Below are positions 9,285-18,427 of a stretch of 64,000 nucleotides of DNA, piece after piece (the first letter of the stretch is position 1; the number at the start of each line of letters is the position of its first letter). The stretch is from contig JAITFE010000020.1 in assembly GCA_031281585.1 (NCBI GenBank), positions 1-64,000 on the forward strand. The letters are read 5' to 3'. Source of the stretch: Bifidobacteriaceae bacterium. GTDB taxonomy: Bacteria > Actinomycetota > Actinomycetes > Actinomycetales > WQXJ01. The position numbers and the translations under genes were made by a program. The notes under the pieces were generated by a model, which searched no databases, was not told the origin of the DNA, and saw only the letters and a program-made list of their open reading frames with translations.

Positions 9285-10175
9285 GTGCCAATCCTCGACG
9301 CCATCCGGTCCGCCTCGCCGTCGGTGTCATTCGAGTTTTACCCGCCTAGGGACGGGGTGACGTTCGGGCCGTTGCTGGAACGCGCCGCGCGGCTGGAGGT
9401 TCTCCGGCCGGATTTCGTCTCGGTGACGTACGGCGCGGGCGGCGGCGCGGACGGCTCGAGCCGCCAGGCGGCGTCGCTCAGGGCGACCGGGCGTCTGGCC
9501 GGGGCGACTTCGGCTCCGCGCCTCGCCCATCTGACGCTGGCCGGCCATTCCCGCTCGGAGTTGGCGCAGGTGGTGGGGGATTTCCTGGCCGGCGGCGTGG
9601 ACGGCTTCATGGCTTTGCGCGGCGACCCCCAAGGGGGGCCGTCCGCCCCTTGGCGGCCGGTCGCCGACGGACTCACGTACGCCTACCAGTTGGTCGAGTT
9701 GATCCGGGAGTTGTCGCCCGCCCCGATCGGCGTGGCGGCGTTTCCGTTTGGGCACCCCTCGGCGGCTTCCTTGGAGCACGATGCCGTCGTGTTGGCCCTC
9801 AAACAAAAGTCCGGCGCCGACTTCGCGCTTTCGCAGGTCCTTTTCGACGCGGACGCCTATTCGCGGATGGTGGAGCGGATGACCCGCGCCGGCGCCACGC
9901 TGCCGATCATCCCGGGCATCATGCCGGTGACGGGCACGGCCCGGCGCGAGAAGCTGGAGTTGTTCTCCGGCGGCCCGCTGCCGGCCGCGTTGGCCGAGCG
10001 CGTGGCCGGGGCGGGCGGCGCGGAGGAAGTGGATCGGATCGGCGTGGACTGGTCCGTCAAACTGGTGGGCGAACTGCTGGAGCGGGGCGCTCCGGGGATC
10101 CACTTCTACACCCTCAACTCTTCGGCGGTGACGGAGGCGATCTGCCGGGAGGCGGGGCTGGACGCGCGCCGATAA
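9285..10175 (+). CDS. metF: Methylenetetrahydrofolate reductase
   Basis: FAD-dependent enzyme that reduces 5,10-methylene-THF to 5-methyl-THF for methionine synthesis in the cytosol. At 296 residues it has the usual length of bacterial MetF. Diagnostic stretches are SFEFYPPRDG (catalytic Glu region), SVTYGAGG near residue 45, HLTLAGHSRSEL, GFMALRGDPQGG, the VAAFPFGHPSA block (substrate loop), SQVLFDADAY and IIPGIMPVTG, and a C-terminal GIHFYTLNSS. The start is the GTG next to SFEFYPP, supported by the upstream TAGGTT. It diverges from idsA and is followed by a DUF4192 gene. Confidence 0.93.
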   Translation: MPILDAIRSASPSVSFEFYPPRDGVTFGPLLERAARLEVLRPDFVSVTYGAGGGADGSSRQAASLRATGRLAGATSAPRLAHLTLAGHSRSELAQVVGDFLAGGVDGFMALRGDPQGGPSAPWRPVADGLTYAYQLVELIRELSPAPIGVAAFPFGHPSAASLEHDAVVLALKQKSGADFALSQVLFDADAYSRMVERMTRAGATLPIIPGIMPVTGTARREKLELFSGGPLPAALAERVAGAGGAEEVDRIGVDWSVKLVGELLERGAPGIHFYTLNSSAVTEAICREAGLDARR

Positions 10176-10241
10176 CCGCTTGTCCACAGGCTTGCGGGCA
10201 CCGGGCGGGTGAGGCTGCCGCTCGGCCGCCAGGGTGTTGGG

Positions 10242-11324
10242 GTGAACACGCCAACTTACCTATTAGAGAAGGCCAGCGGCCTTGACGTCGTTGCGCTCTT
10301 GCCCGCCCACATCGGATTCACGCCCCAGGACAGCATTGTCGTGGGCGCCGTGCATCCTCCTCGGGGACGGCTGGGCGTGGTGGTGCGCCTTGACCGCCTG
10401 CGCGCCGACCGCGACGTTCTGCGGGAACTCGCCGCCGGCCGCGCCGATTGGCTGCGCCAGTCCGGGGCGCGCGCCTCGTTCCTGGTCCGCTACGCCCCTC
10501 CCGGCGCGGAGGCGGTCGAGGAGGACGAGGCGTTCTGGGTCTGGGCGGACGTTCTCGGGGAGCGGCTGCCCGTGATCGGCTGCTGGGACGTCATGGGCGA
10601 AGCCCATCAGGAGCTGGACCCGGCCGCCCGGCGGCGGATCGGGCCCGTCTTCGGGCCCCAGGACCTGCAATCGACGCGGGCCGCCGCCACCCTCGCGCTG
10701 GCGGGGCTGGCGCCCAAAGCCAGGCGGGAGGACCTGGCGCGGATCGAACTGGCGCCCGAGGCGGCCCGCAAGGCGGCCCGGGCGGCGCAGCTCCGCGCCC
10801 GCGATCAGACCCTGGCCTTGGGGCCGGAGCAACTGCGGGGCTGGCGCCTGGCGGGCCTGGAGGTGTGGGCGCGTTGGCAGCGGCGTCTCCTCCAACGGCC
10901 CGGCGCGGCGGTGCCGCCGTCGCAATTGGGCCGGCTGGCCGCGCTGCTGGCCGACCAGGTCGCCCGGGACGCGGTCATGGCCAGCGCCTTCGTCGGGGCG
11001 GGCGAGGCGCCCAAGCGGATCGTGTGCGGCGGGGACGCCTCCGCCCTGTTCGACCCGTGGGCTTCGCGCGGAGTTGACCAAGACCTGGCGGACGCGAGCC
11101 TGGACCTGTTGACCCAGGTCGCCTCCCATCTGACGCCCCGCCGCCGGGGCGCCGTCTACGCGCTGGGCGCCACCTGGCACTGGTGGTGCGGCAACGGTCC
11201 GGCGGCGGAGGAATGGGCGCGGGCGGCCATGGACTGCCACGACTGCCCCCAGCTGGCGGCCCTGGTCTTGGCCGTGCTTGAACGCGAGATCTTCCCGGCC
11301 GCCCTCCAACGCTTGGCGGCCTGA
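10242..11324 (+). CDS. DUF4192 family protein
   Basis: Actinobacterial family of unknown function, about 360 residues from the GTG at 10242 (an in-frame start at 10209 is less likely). The N-terminus has the family hallmark: a short helix, LLPAHIGFTPQDSIVVGAV, then GVVVRLDRLRAD. The rest is Ala/Arg-rich and helical, with several conserved Trp (ATWHWWCGNG, near residue 325). No signal peptide or TM is seen. It follows metF by 66 bp on the same strand and is followed by an inverted repeat before rpoD. No biochemical role can be given. Confidence 0.8.
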   Translation: MNTPTYLLEKASGLDVVALLPAHIGFTPQDSIVVGAVHPPRGRLGVVVRLDRLRADRDVLRELAAGRADWLRQSGARASFLVRYAPPGAEAVEEDEAFWVWADVLGERLPVIGCWDVMGEAHQELDPAARRRIGPVFGPQDLQSTRAAATLALAGLAPKARREDLARIELAPEAARKAARAAQLRARDQTLALGPEQLRGWRLAGLEVWARWQRRLLQRPGAAVPPSQLGRLAALLADQVARDAVMASAFVGAGEAPKRIVCGGDASALFDPWASRGVDQDLADASLDLLTQVASHLTPRRRGAVYALGATWHWWCGNGPAAEEWARAAMDCHDCPQLAALVLAVLEREIFPAALQRLAA

Positions 11325-11325
11325 C

Positions 11326-11341
11326 GGGCGGGCTCCCGCCC
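11326..11341 (+). terminator. Possible weak hairpin after the DUF4192 gene
   Basis: GGGCGG/CCGCCC stem with a 4-nt loop directly after the stop codon, followed by AGATTTCCT rather than a clean U-tract. It may slow or end transcription before rpoD. Confidence 0.35.
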
Positions 11342-11542
11342 AGATTTCCTCTTCGACGCCGTGTCAAGTGAAACAAACCGGCTGGCACTGTCGTTATACT
11401 TACCGGGATTCCGTGTGCCTCCCCTTCCTTCGTTCAGGCTGTCGACGCCTCCGTTCGACTATGCCGAGGGTCGGCCACGGCGTCGATTGCAACGTAGGGT
11501 CGGCCTGGTCCGGCCGCTGTTATGAGGATAAGGAGTGGGTAC
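11342..11542 (+). promoter_or_regulatory. rpoD upstream region with a candidate -10
   Basis: About 200 bp without a gene. TATACT at 11395-11400 is a good -10 match, but the -35 region 17 bp upstream (AACAAA) is poor. An AGGAG lies at 11530-11534, placing the ribosome on the GTG at 11543. Confidence 0.35.
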
Positions 11543-12955
<1,413 letters not shown>

Positions 12956-13792
12956 GTGACCAAACGGCAGTCGGGGTTGCACCGAGACAAGGGCTCCGGG
13001 CGGGATAGCGCCGCGCGGACGGCCGTGCGGCGCTCGGCTGGGCTCGGCGTGGTGGCTGGAGTGGCGCTGGTGCTGGTCGTCTGGGGCGCCGCCAACGTGT
13101 GGGGGCCTTCCGGGGCCGACTGGCTGGCGCGAGTGGCCACCTCGTCCCCTTCAACCAGCCCGAGCCCGGCCGGTCCGAGTCCGGCGAAGAGCGGGTTCTT
13201 GGACCAGTCGGCGGTGCGGGCGGGGGATTGGTCTCCGCCGTCGCCGTCCCCGCCCGTGCCTTCCCCTTCCTCAGCCCCGCCCGCGCCAGCGGTTCCCGTG
13301 CGGGCGACCGTAACTTATGAGATCGCGTCAAGGGGCGCCGTCAGCGCCGACCTGGAGGACTTCGCGACGCAGGTGGCGCGCTACCTAAGCGACCCGCTGG
13401 GCTGGCCGGGAGCCGGCGTTGAGTTCAAACGGGTGGACAGCGGCGGCCTTATCACCATCTGGCTGGTCGAGGACTCCCAGGTGCCCAGTTTCTCAAGCAT
13501 CTGCTCGACAGGCCTGTCCTGCTCTATCGGCCGCAACATCATCATCAACGAAGTGCGTTGGCTCGAGTCGGCGCCGCCCGGCGTCATGGACGAGGTCCCC
13601 CTCGACCAGTACCGCATGATGGTCGTCAACCACGAGGTGGGCCACTGGCTGGGCCACCACAACCACTCGAGTTGCCCCGGACCCGGCCGGGTCGCGCCGC
13701 TGATGATGCAACAGTCGAAGGGCCTGAACGGCTGCACGTTCAACCCGTACCCGCTGCCGAACGAGCTGACGGCACCGGACTTGTTCCCCTAA
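12956..13792 (+). CDS. DUF3152 secreted/anchored putative zinc metalloprotease
   Basis: The 278-residue protein has a basic N-terminus, one TM or uncleaved signal (GVVAGVALVLVVWGAANVWG, residues about 30-50), and a Ser/Pro-rich linker to residue 115. The DUF3152 domain follows, with NHEVGHWLGHHNH near residues 225-237: HExxH ligands H226 and H230, catalytic E227, and conserved G233. In the family the third His is usually 3 residues after that Gly; here it is Asn236 with His at 234, 235 and 237, a small departure. Two Cys pairs (ICSTGLSC, then SSCPG and GC) could form disulfides outside the cell. The gene starts immediately after rpoD. Substrate unknown. Confidence 0.8.
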   Translation: MTKRQSGLHRDKGSGRDSAARTAVRRSAGLGVVAGVALVLVVWGAANVWGPSGADWLARVATSSPSTSPSPAGPSPAKSGFLDQSAVRAGDWSPPSPSPPVPSPSSAPPAPAVPVRATVTYEIASRGAVSADLEDFATQVARYLSDPLGWPGAGVEFKRVDSGGLITIWLVEDSQVPSFSSICSTGLSCSIGRNIIINEVRWLESAPPGVMDEVPLDQYRMMVVNHEVGHWLGHHNHSSCPGPGRVAPLMMQQSKGLNGCTFNPYPLPNELTAPDLFP

Positions 13793-13813
13793 ACGGGGAC
13801 GTAAACGGGGACG
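13791..13813 (+). repeat. Tandem 11-bp repeat, possible REP-like fragment
   Basis: AAACGGGGACG occurs twice with a 12-bp period, starting in the DUF3152 stop codon, and is followed by GTACCAGTTTCAGACGG. Words of the form ACGGGGACGGTACC resemble ends of REP elements associated with IS200-like transposases, but no transposase or paired copy is seen here. Confidence 0.35.
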
Positions 13814-13890
13814 GTACCAGTTTCAGACGGTGCGCTGGCGGGACCGAGCGGCATCGTACATTAGTTCGCCTTTGGGCGGCCTGTCAAATG

Positions 13891-13928
13891 AAAAGCGCTC
13901 CGGACCCTTTCGGATCCGGAGCGCTTTT
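13891..13928. terminator. Bidirectional Rho-independent terminator
   Basis: AAAAGCGCTCCGGA pairs with TCCGGAGCGCTTTT around a short CCCTTTCGGA loop, giving a 14-bp stem with A-run and T-run on its sides. It lies between convergent genes (DUF3152 rightward, DUF7455 leftward) and can serve both. Confidence 0.9.
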
Positions 13929-13951
13929 GGCCTTCGGTGCTCGGGCTGCGC

Positions 13952-14185
13952 CTAGTCGACGCCGGGGATTTGGTCGGTGAAGTCGTCAATGCTGATGGCC
14001 TGCTTCTCAAGGGCAGGCCGCAGCTCGCGTCCGTGATGGCCGCAGAAGAGCAATTCGCCGGACATGAGGCCGACCCGGAAGTAGGCTCGCGCGCCGCAGC
14101 GATCGCACCGGTCGAGGGCGTTCAAGGCAGGTGCCTGTTGAGTTATCGTCACGTTGCCATACAACCACGGGTGCCGCCGATCCAT
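13952..14185 (-). CDS. DUF7455 small zinc-binding protein
   Basis: Protein of 77 residues, near the usual length of this actinobacterial family commonly found close to the principal sigma gene. Residues about 27-52 hold CDRCGARAYFRV and ELLFCGHHGREL, a Cys2...Cys-x-His-His pattern that likely binds one zinc. The C-terminus ends in ISIDDFTDQ, also typical. It is a single leftward gene that converges on the DUF3152 gene through the shared terminator. Function unknown. Confidence 0.8.
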   Translation of the reverse strand: MDRRHPWLYGNVTITQQAPALNALDRCDRCGARAYFRVGLMSGELLFCGHHGRELRPALEKQAISIDDFTDQIPGVD

Positions 14186-14271
14186 GCCCCTCGAAGGGCC
14201 CGTTTCGCTGCCCGCGTAAGGCGCGGGTAACGTGGCTGTTGTCCCCGTCCGGATTCAGTTAGGAGAAGGCC

Positions 14272-15216
14272 ATGGCCGACGAACCGACTGCGGGCCCGCC
14301 CCCGCCAAAGGAAATGCGGCTGCGCTACGCCGGCCAATGTCGGCTCTGCGGCCAGGAGCTGGCCGCCAAGACACGGGCGGTCTACGAACCCGCCTCCAAG
14401 ACGGTGCTCTGCCTGGAATGCGCGGGCGCCGGGGGAGCGGAGACGGAAGGCGCGGAGACCGCCAGCCTGGCGCCACGTGCGCCGGATCCGGTCCCAAGCG
14501 CCCAAGACCCCGCCCCAAAAGCGAAGGATGAACCCGCTCCGGCGCTCCCAGCCGACGTGTACGTCATCGGCGATCCGGGGCGTTCGGCGCGCCAGGAGTT
14601 CGAACGCCGGCACAAGAAGCGCGAAGACCGTGTCCGGACCGCCCACCCGAAGATCGGCGGTTTCCTGTTGGCGATCAGCGACGACCCGCAGTCGACCGCC
14701 GCCTGGAGCACCGGCGCGACCGGCGAGGAGGTGCTGGGCAAACGCATGAACCAAGCGGCCGGACCGCTGTTCAGGGTGCTGCATGATCGGCGGATTCCGC
14801 GTTCGACGGCGAACATAGACCACATCGTTGTCGCCGGCAGCGGGGTCTGGGTGGTGGACGCCAAGCGGTACAAGGGCCGGCCGGCGCTGCGTGTCGAGGG
14901 CGGCATCCTGTCGCCGCGGGTTGAGAAACTGACTGTTGGGGGCCGGGACTGCACCAAATTGGTCGACGGTGTGCTGAAACAGGTCGGCATTGTGCAGGGC
15001 ATTCTTGACCAACACGGGGAGGGCGCCCCGGTCTTCGGCGCGCTCTGTTTTGTCGACGCCGACTGGCCCTTGTTCGGCGGCGCGATCAAGACCAAAGGCG
15101 TGCGCGCGCTGTGGTGGGACAAGCTGTCCGCCGTCATCCGCGCCGCCGGTCCTCTGGGCGAGGCGGACGTGTACCGCGTTTGGAGCCTTCTGGCGGGCGG
15201 CCTCCCCGACCGGTGA
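14272..15216 (+). CDS. NERD-domain putative nuclease with N-terminal zinc ribbon
   Basis: This 314-residue protein starts with a two-knuckle zinc ribbon (CRLCGQEL near residue 24 and CLECAG near residue 47) and an Ala/Pro linker. A NERD (nuclease-related) domain of the PD-(D/E)xK-like fold follows: TGATGEEVLGKRM, VLHDRRIPRSTANIDHIVV, GVWVVDAKRYKGR (catalytic D-x-K). NERD proteins are thought to act on DNA; their biology is poorly known. The ATG follows AGGAGAAGG. No operon partner is certain. The N-terminal Cys-rich module resembles those used to read damaged or unusual DNA; that is inference. Confidence 0.8.
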   Translation: MADEPTAGPPPPKEMRLRYAGQCRLCGQELAAKTRAVYEPASKTVLCLECAGAGGAETEGAETASLAPRAPDPVPSAQDPAPKAKDEPAPALPADVYVIGDPGRSARQEFERRHKKREDRVRTAHPKIGGFLLAISDDPQSTAAWSTGATGEEVLGKRMNQAAGPLFRVLHDRRIPRSTANIDHIVVAGSGVWVVDAKRYKGRPALRVEGGILSPRVEKLTVGGRDCTKLVDGVLKQVGIVQGILDQHGEGAPVFGALCFVDADWPLFGGAIKTKGVRALWWDKLSAVIRAAGPLGEADVYRVWSLLAGGLPDR

Positions 15217-15336
15217 CCGACGGGTTCGGGCTTCGGCGCCCGATGCCGTTTGGTCGCCCAACCGCCCCTCGGCTCGTTGCGGTTTGGGCTGGTTTGGGAT
15301 GTTTTGGCTGGTCATTAGAGTGTCAGGGGTGGGTTC

Positions 15337-15342
15337 TAGGGT
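15337..15342 (+). promoter_or_regulatory. Candidate leaderless -10 for the HNH gene
   Basis: TAGGGT, then 7 nt (TGTTGGC), then the ATG at 15350; no Shine-Dalgarno visible. This supports the start chosen for the HNH protein. Confidence 0.45.
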
Positions 15343-15349
15343 TGTTGGC

Positions 15350-17065
15350 ATGGCGATGGCGCGGCTTGACGACTGGTCGGGGTTCCCGGCGGATCCGGTG
15401 GGGGACCCACGGGCGGGCGTGTGCGAGGCGCATGAGCTTGGTTGGTGTTCCTGCTGGTGGGAGGGTCTGGACGCGTCGGAGTTGTTGGATTTGGCCGCGT
15501 CCTTTGGGCCGGGTCCGCAGGCCGCAATGGTGTTGGCCAGGGTCGCGGACATGGATGAGGTCTCGCAGCGTGACCGCATTCGGTTGGTGGGGCTATGGGA
15601 GGCGCAATCGCGGTGGTGCGCGGGGCAGGGGGCTCTGACTCTGGCGAAGGCGTGCCGGGACGCGGAGGAGCGGGCGGATGAGGCCGGGGTCAGCCCGCCG
15701 CGGTCCCTGATCGCAGAAGCGGCGCTCGTGGCGGGTTTGACCTCGTACGCGGCGCACATGGCGGCCCGGGTTGGGCAGGCTGGCTTGGATGAGCCGGCGA
15801 TCGGCGACGCTTTAGCTGCCGGGGTTCTTGGGGTCAGCGCCGGAAACGCGATTCTGAGGGCCGCCGAGCGCTTGGAGGACCCCGCCAATCAGCGCCGGGT
15901 GCTGGCCCACGGAGCGGCGCTGGCCGCCCAGGGGCAGAGCCGCCCCCGGATTCAGGAGGGTTGCGAGCAGTTGGCGACAGACCTGGACCCGGCTGGCTTG
16001 TCGCACGCCCATGAGGTCGCGTATCTGGAGCGGAGCATCCGTTTTCGGTCGCGTTCGGCCGCGATGGGCGTGATCACAGTCTTCGGGGCCGCGCATGAGC
16101 TGAGTCGGATCATAGAGCTGGTCGGCGCTGCGGCACGGGCCGGTGGACCGGGAGACCCAAGGACCGCCGACCAGCGCCGCTACGACGCATTCGTTGGGTG
16201 TTTTCTAGAGCAGGCGGCCGGGGCGGGCGGCTCACCCGGTGCTGATCCGGTTGGGGGCGACGAAACCGGGTCGGAAGGGGGAGCGAACTCGAGGCGGCGC
16301 CCGCCTGCCGGTGGTCGGATGCCCCGGTGCGAGGTGCTCGTGCGGATGGACGCCACGACCCTGCTGGGGCTGGACAACAGAGCGGGTTTGATTCTCGGCG
16401 TCGGGCCGGTTCCCGCAGAAGTCGGCCGTGCGATCGCGAAGGACGCGACCTGGCGGGGGCTTTTCGTGGACCCGGCGTCGGGGCGCCCTGTGTGGCAGTC
16501 GGAGAGGAGATTCCGGGCTGGAATGGTGTTCGGGGCGGTCTCCGGACAGAGGGCTGGTGCGGGGCCGCCTCAGAACGGTCCGGAGGCGGGTCTCGAACAC
16601 GCCTGTGGGACCAACGGCGATCAAGCCCACAGCGGTTGCTGTTGCGGCGGGGAAGGGGGCGGAAGCTCCCCGCCGGGCACGGGATCGGAGTCTGCGATGG
16701 CGGCGGTCGGCGTCAACCCGTGGGGCGAGGCGAAAGACTGGCCCATGGAGGTGGAGGCGAACAACGCTTACTCGCCCGGCGCGCGGCTGCGCCGGTGGCT
16801 GGCGGTGCGTCAACCCACCTGCGCGAACCCGGCCTGCGGGCGCAAACACGCTGGTTGCGAGGTCGACCACATAGACCCCTACGACCCGTCGTCCCCGGCC
16901 GAGGACCAGACGGTTCTCGCCAACCTGCAGCACTTGACCAAGGGATGCCACGAATTGAAGACGCATTTCGGCTGGGATTACGGGCGCGACCCGGAGACCG
17001 GGATAACGACCATCACGACCCCGCTCGGGTTCGTCTACCAACGCCAACCCGATCGGCTCGCTTGA
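15350..17065 (+). CDS. DUF222/13E12-type HNH endonuclease protein
   Basis: From the ATG at 15350 the protein has 571 residues; longer frames upstream overlap the NERD gene. The N-terminal 300 residues are the helical DUF222-like part common in actinobacteria (often multi-copy). A low-complexity Gly/Ala linker follows, then a C-terminal HNH domain: CANPACGRKHAGCEVDHIDP with two zinc Cys pairs and the DH metal site, then LANLQHLTKGCHELKTHFGW. The role of this family is not settled; recombination or mobile DNA functions are assumed. A downstream Imm5-like gene converges on it, but toxin-immunity pairing is not shown. Confidence 0.82.
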   Translation: MAMARLDDWSGFPADPVGDPRAGVCEAHELGWCSCWWEGLDASELLDLAASFGPGPQAAMVLARVADMDEVSQRDRIRLVGLWEAQSRWCAGQGALTLAKACRDAEERADEAGVSPPRSLIAEAALVAGLTSYAAHMAARVGQAGLDEPAIGDALAAGVLGVSAGNAILRAAERLEDPANQRRVLAHGAALAAQGQSRPRIQEGCEQLATDLDPAGLSHAHEVAYLERSIRFRSRSAAMGVITVFGAAHELSRIIELVGAAARAGGPGDPRTADQRRYDAFVGCFLEQAAGAGGSPGADPVGGDETGSEGGANSRRRPPAGGRMPRCEVLVRMDATTLLGLDNRAGLILGVGPVPAEVGRAIAKDATWRGLFVDPASGRPVWQSERRFRAGMVFGAVSGQRAGAGPPQNGPEAGLEHACGTNGDQAHSGCCCGGEGGGSSPPGTGSESAMAAVGVNPWGEAKDWPMEVEANNAYSPGARLRRWLAVRQPTCANPACGRKHAGCEVDHIDPYDPSSPAEDQTVLANLQHLTKGCHELKTHFGWDYGRDPETGITTITTPLGFVYQRQPDRLA

Positions 17066-17066
17066 C

Positions 17067-17597
17067 CTAGCAGTTCCAGTTGATCTTGGCGGGGTTTGGC
17101 TCGTTCTCCACGGCGATTGATCGGAGGGCCGCTTCCATCTTGGCGCATTCCCGCGCGGCGATGCCGTCGTAGACGTCGGCGGCCTGGTCCAGGCCCACCT
17201 GGTCGTACGCGACGGCTGCGGCGCCGTAGAACGCCATCCCGAGGGAGTGAGTCGGGGCGTGGATCGAGCCGGCCGCTTGGCCAATCGCGCGGGCGGCGGC
17301 CTGAGCCGCCGTATCGGAGTCCAACTCGCGGGCCGCCGCGTGGCACTCGCCGAGGATGATCTTCTTGACTTCGGGCAGTTTGAGCTGTCCCGCTATCCAG
17401 GCGCGGGAGGCGGCTATGGCGTGCGCGGGCCGGCTGTCGCCGGGACGGCGCCGCTCGTAGATCGGCAAGATGCGAACCTCGGCGTAATCCAGGCACCAGC
17501 TCATCAGCGTCGGCTTGCTCTGCGTCTCGATCAGTCGCATCAGGGAGACGATGTACGGCGAGTCGACGGCCCCAAGCGTCTTGCGCGGCTTTGGCAT
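17067..17597 (-). CDS. Imm5-like putative immunity protein
   Basis: About 176 residues from the Met of MPKPRKTLGAVDSPY; a longer start at 17633 is possible. The sequence is helical with RPAHAIAASRAWIAG, ECHAAARELD, AAARAIGQAAGSIHAPTHS and MAFYGAAAVAYD, matching the putative immunity proteins related to Imm5 seen alone in many genomes. Conserved His/Arg may form a binding surface. It is convergent with the HNH gene (2-bp gap) and divergent from the K+ channel. No cognate toxin with secretion features is visible. Several members of this group are orphans, so an immunity role is only a family label. Confidence 0.6.
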   Translation of the reverse strand: MPKPRKTLGAVDSPYIVSLMRLIETQSKPTLMSWCLDYAEVRILPIYERRRPGDSRPAHAIAASRAWIAGQLKLPEVKKIILGECHAAARELDSDTAAQAAARAIGQAAGSIHAPTHSLGMAFYGAAAVAYDQVGLDQAADVYDGIAARECAKMEAALRSIAVENEPNPAKINWNC

Positions 17598-17638
17598 CCG
17601 TAAAGCATCCCATCCCGATTTGGCACACGCCATGGCAG

Positions 17639-17644
17639 TAGCAT
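17639..17644 (+). promoter_or_regulatory. Candidate leaderless -10 for the K+ channel gene
   Basis: TAGCAT, then CTGACC (6 nt), then the GTG at 17651. Confidence 0.42.
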
Positions 17645-17650
17645 CTGACC

Positions 17651-18400
17651 GTGAAACGCCTGGTGTATTCCGTGATCAAGGATCGCCCTGACACAGCCGC
17701 AGGCAGGATCTTCAGTGTTTCGATGTCTGCGCTGATTCTTGTGAACGTGGTTTTTGTGCTCTTGGACACCATGAGGCAGCAGCCGGCGACGTTGGCTGCG
17801 GCGTCAAGGGTCGTGGAAGTTGTCTCTGTGGGCATCTTCAGCGTTGAGTACTTGTTGAGACTGTGGACAGCGGATCTTCTCTATCCCGATTCGAGTCCCG
17901 CCTTGGCGAGGTTCCGCTATGTGCGGTCCGGTATGGCCGTCATTGACCTGGTATCCATCCTGCCGTTCTACTTGGCCACGTTGATGCTGGTGGATCTGCG
18001 GATTCTTCGGGTGTTGCGTTTGGTTCGCCTGGCTCGGGTGTTCAAGCTCGGACGGTACTTCGAAGGGCTTGCGACGGTGGGGCGGGTGCTCAGGAAGTCG
18101 GCTCCTTCGCTCGCCTCGTCAATTTCGGTGGTTGTGCTGTTGATGATCGTCGCGTCGGTGTTGGAGTACTACGCCGAGAACCGTTCGCAGCCGGAACTTT
18201 TCGATTCGGCCTTCGCCGCGTTGTGGTGGGCGGTGGCGACTATCACGACGGTTGGATACGGGGACGTGTATCCGGTGACGCCCGTCGGGCAGGTGATCGG
18301 CGCGGTGATCGCGTTGCTGGGCGTGGCGCTGGTGGCCATTCCGACAGGCATAATCAGCGCCGGTTTCGTGGAGGAGCGGGCCTCGGGGCCCAGACCCTGA
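17651..18400 (+). CDS. Voltage-gated-type potassium channel, 6 TM
   Basis: 249-residue inner-membrane ion channel. S1-S3 are at about residues 22-42, 55-74 and 97-116. S4 carries regularly spaced Arg (RILRVLRLVRLARVFK). S5 lies near 155-178, then the pore helix and selectivity filter TVGYGD (G202-Y203-G204-D205), and S6 (IGAVIALLGVALVAIPTGI). The length fits compact bacterial Kv channels without cytosolic RCK or cyclic-nucleotide domains. It passes K+ and may set membrane potential. It is a single gene; the neighbouring lyase gene converges on it with a 27-bp gap. Confidence 0.92.
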   Translation: MKRLVYSVIKDRPDTAAGRIFSVSMSALILVNVVFVLLDTMRQQPATLAAASRVVEVVSVGIFSVEYLLRLWTADLLYPDSSPALARFRYVRSGMAVIDLVSILPFYLATLMLVDLRILRVLRLVRLARVFKLGRYFEGLATVGRVLRKSAPSLASSISVVVLLMIVASVLEYYAENRSQPELFDSAFAALWWAVATITTVGYGDVYPVTPVGQVIGAVIALLGVALVAIPTGIISAGFVEERASGPRP

Positions 18401-18427
18401 CGGCGCGGCCCAGTTGCTGGAAACGGG

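Noticed and set aside
14990-15349. An N-terminal extension of the HNH protein
   Set aside because: The frame is open but overlaps the end of the NERD gene in another frame, and the family start resembles the ATG at 15350.
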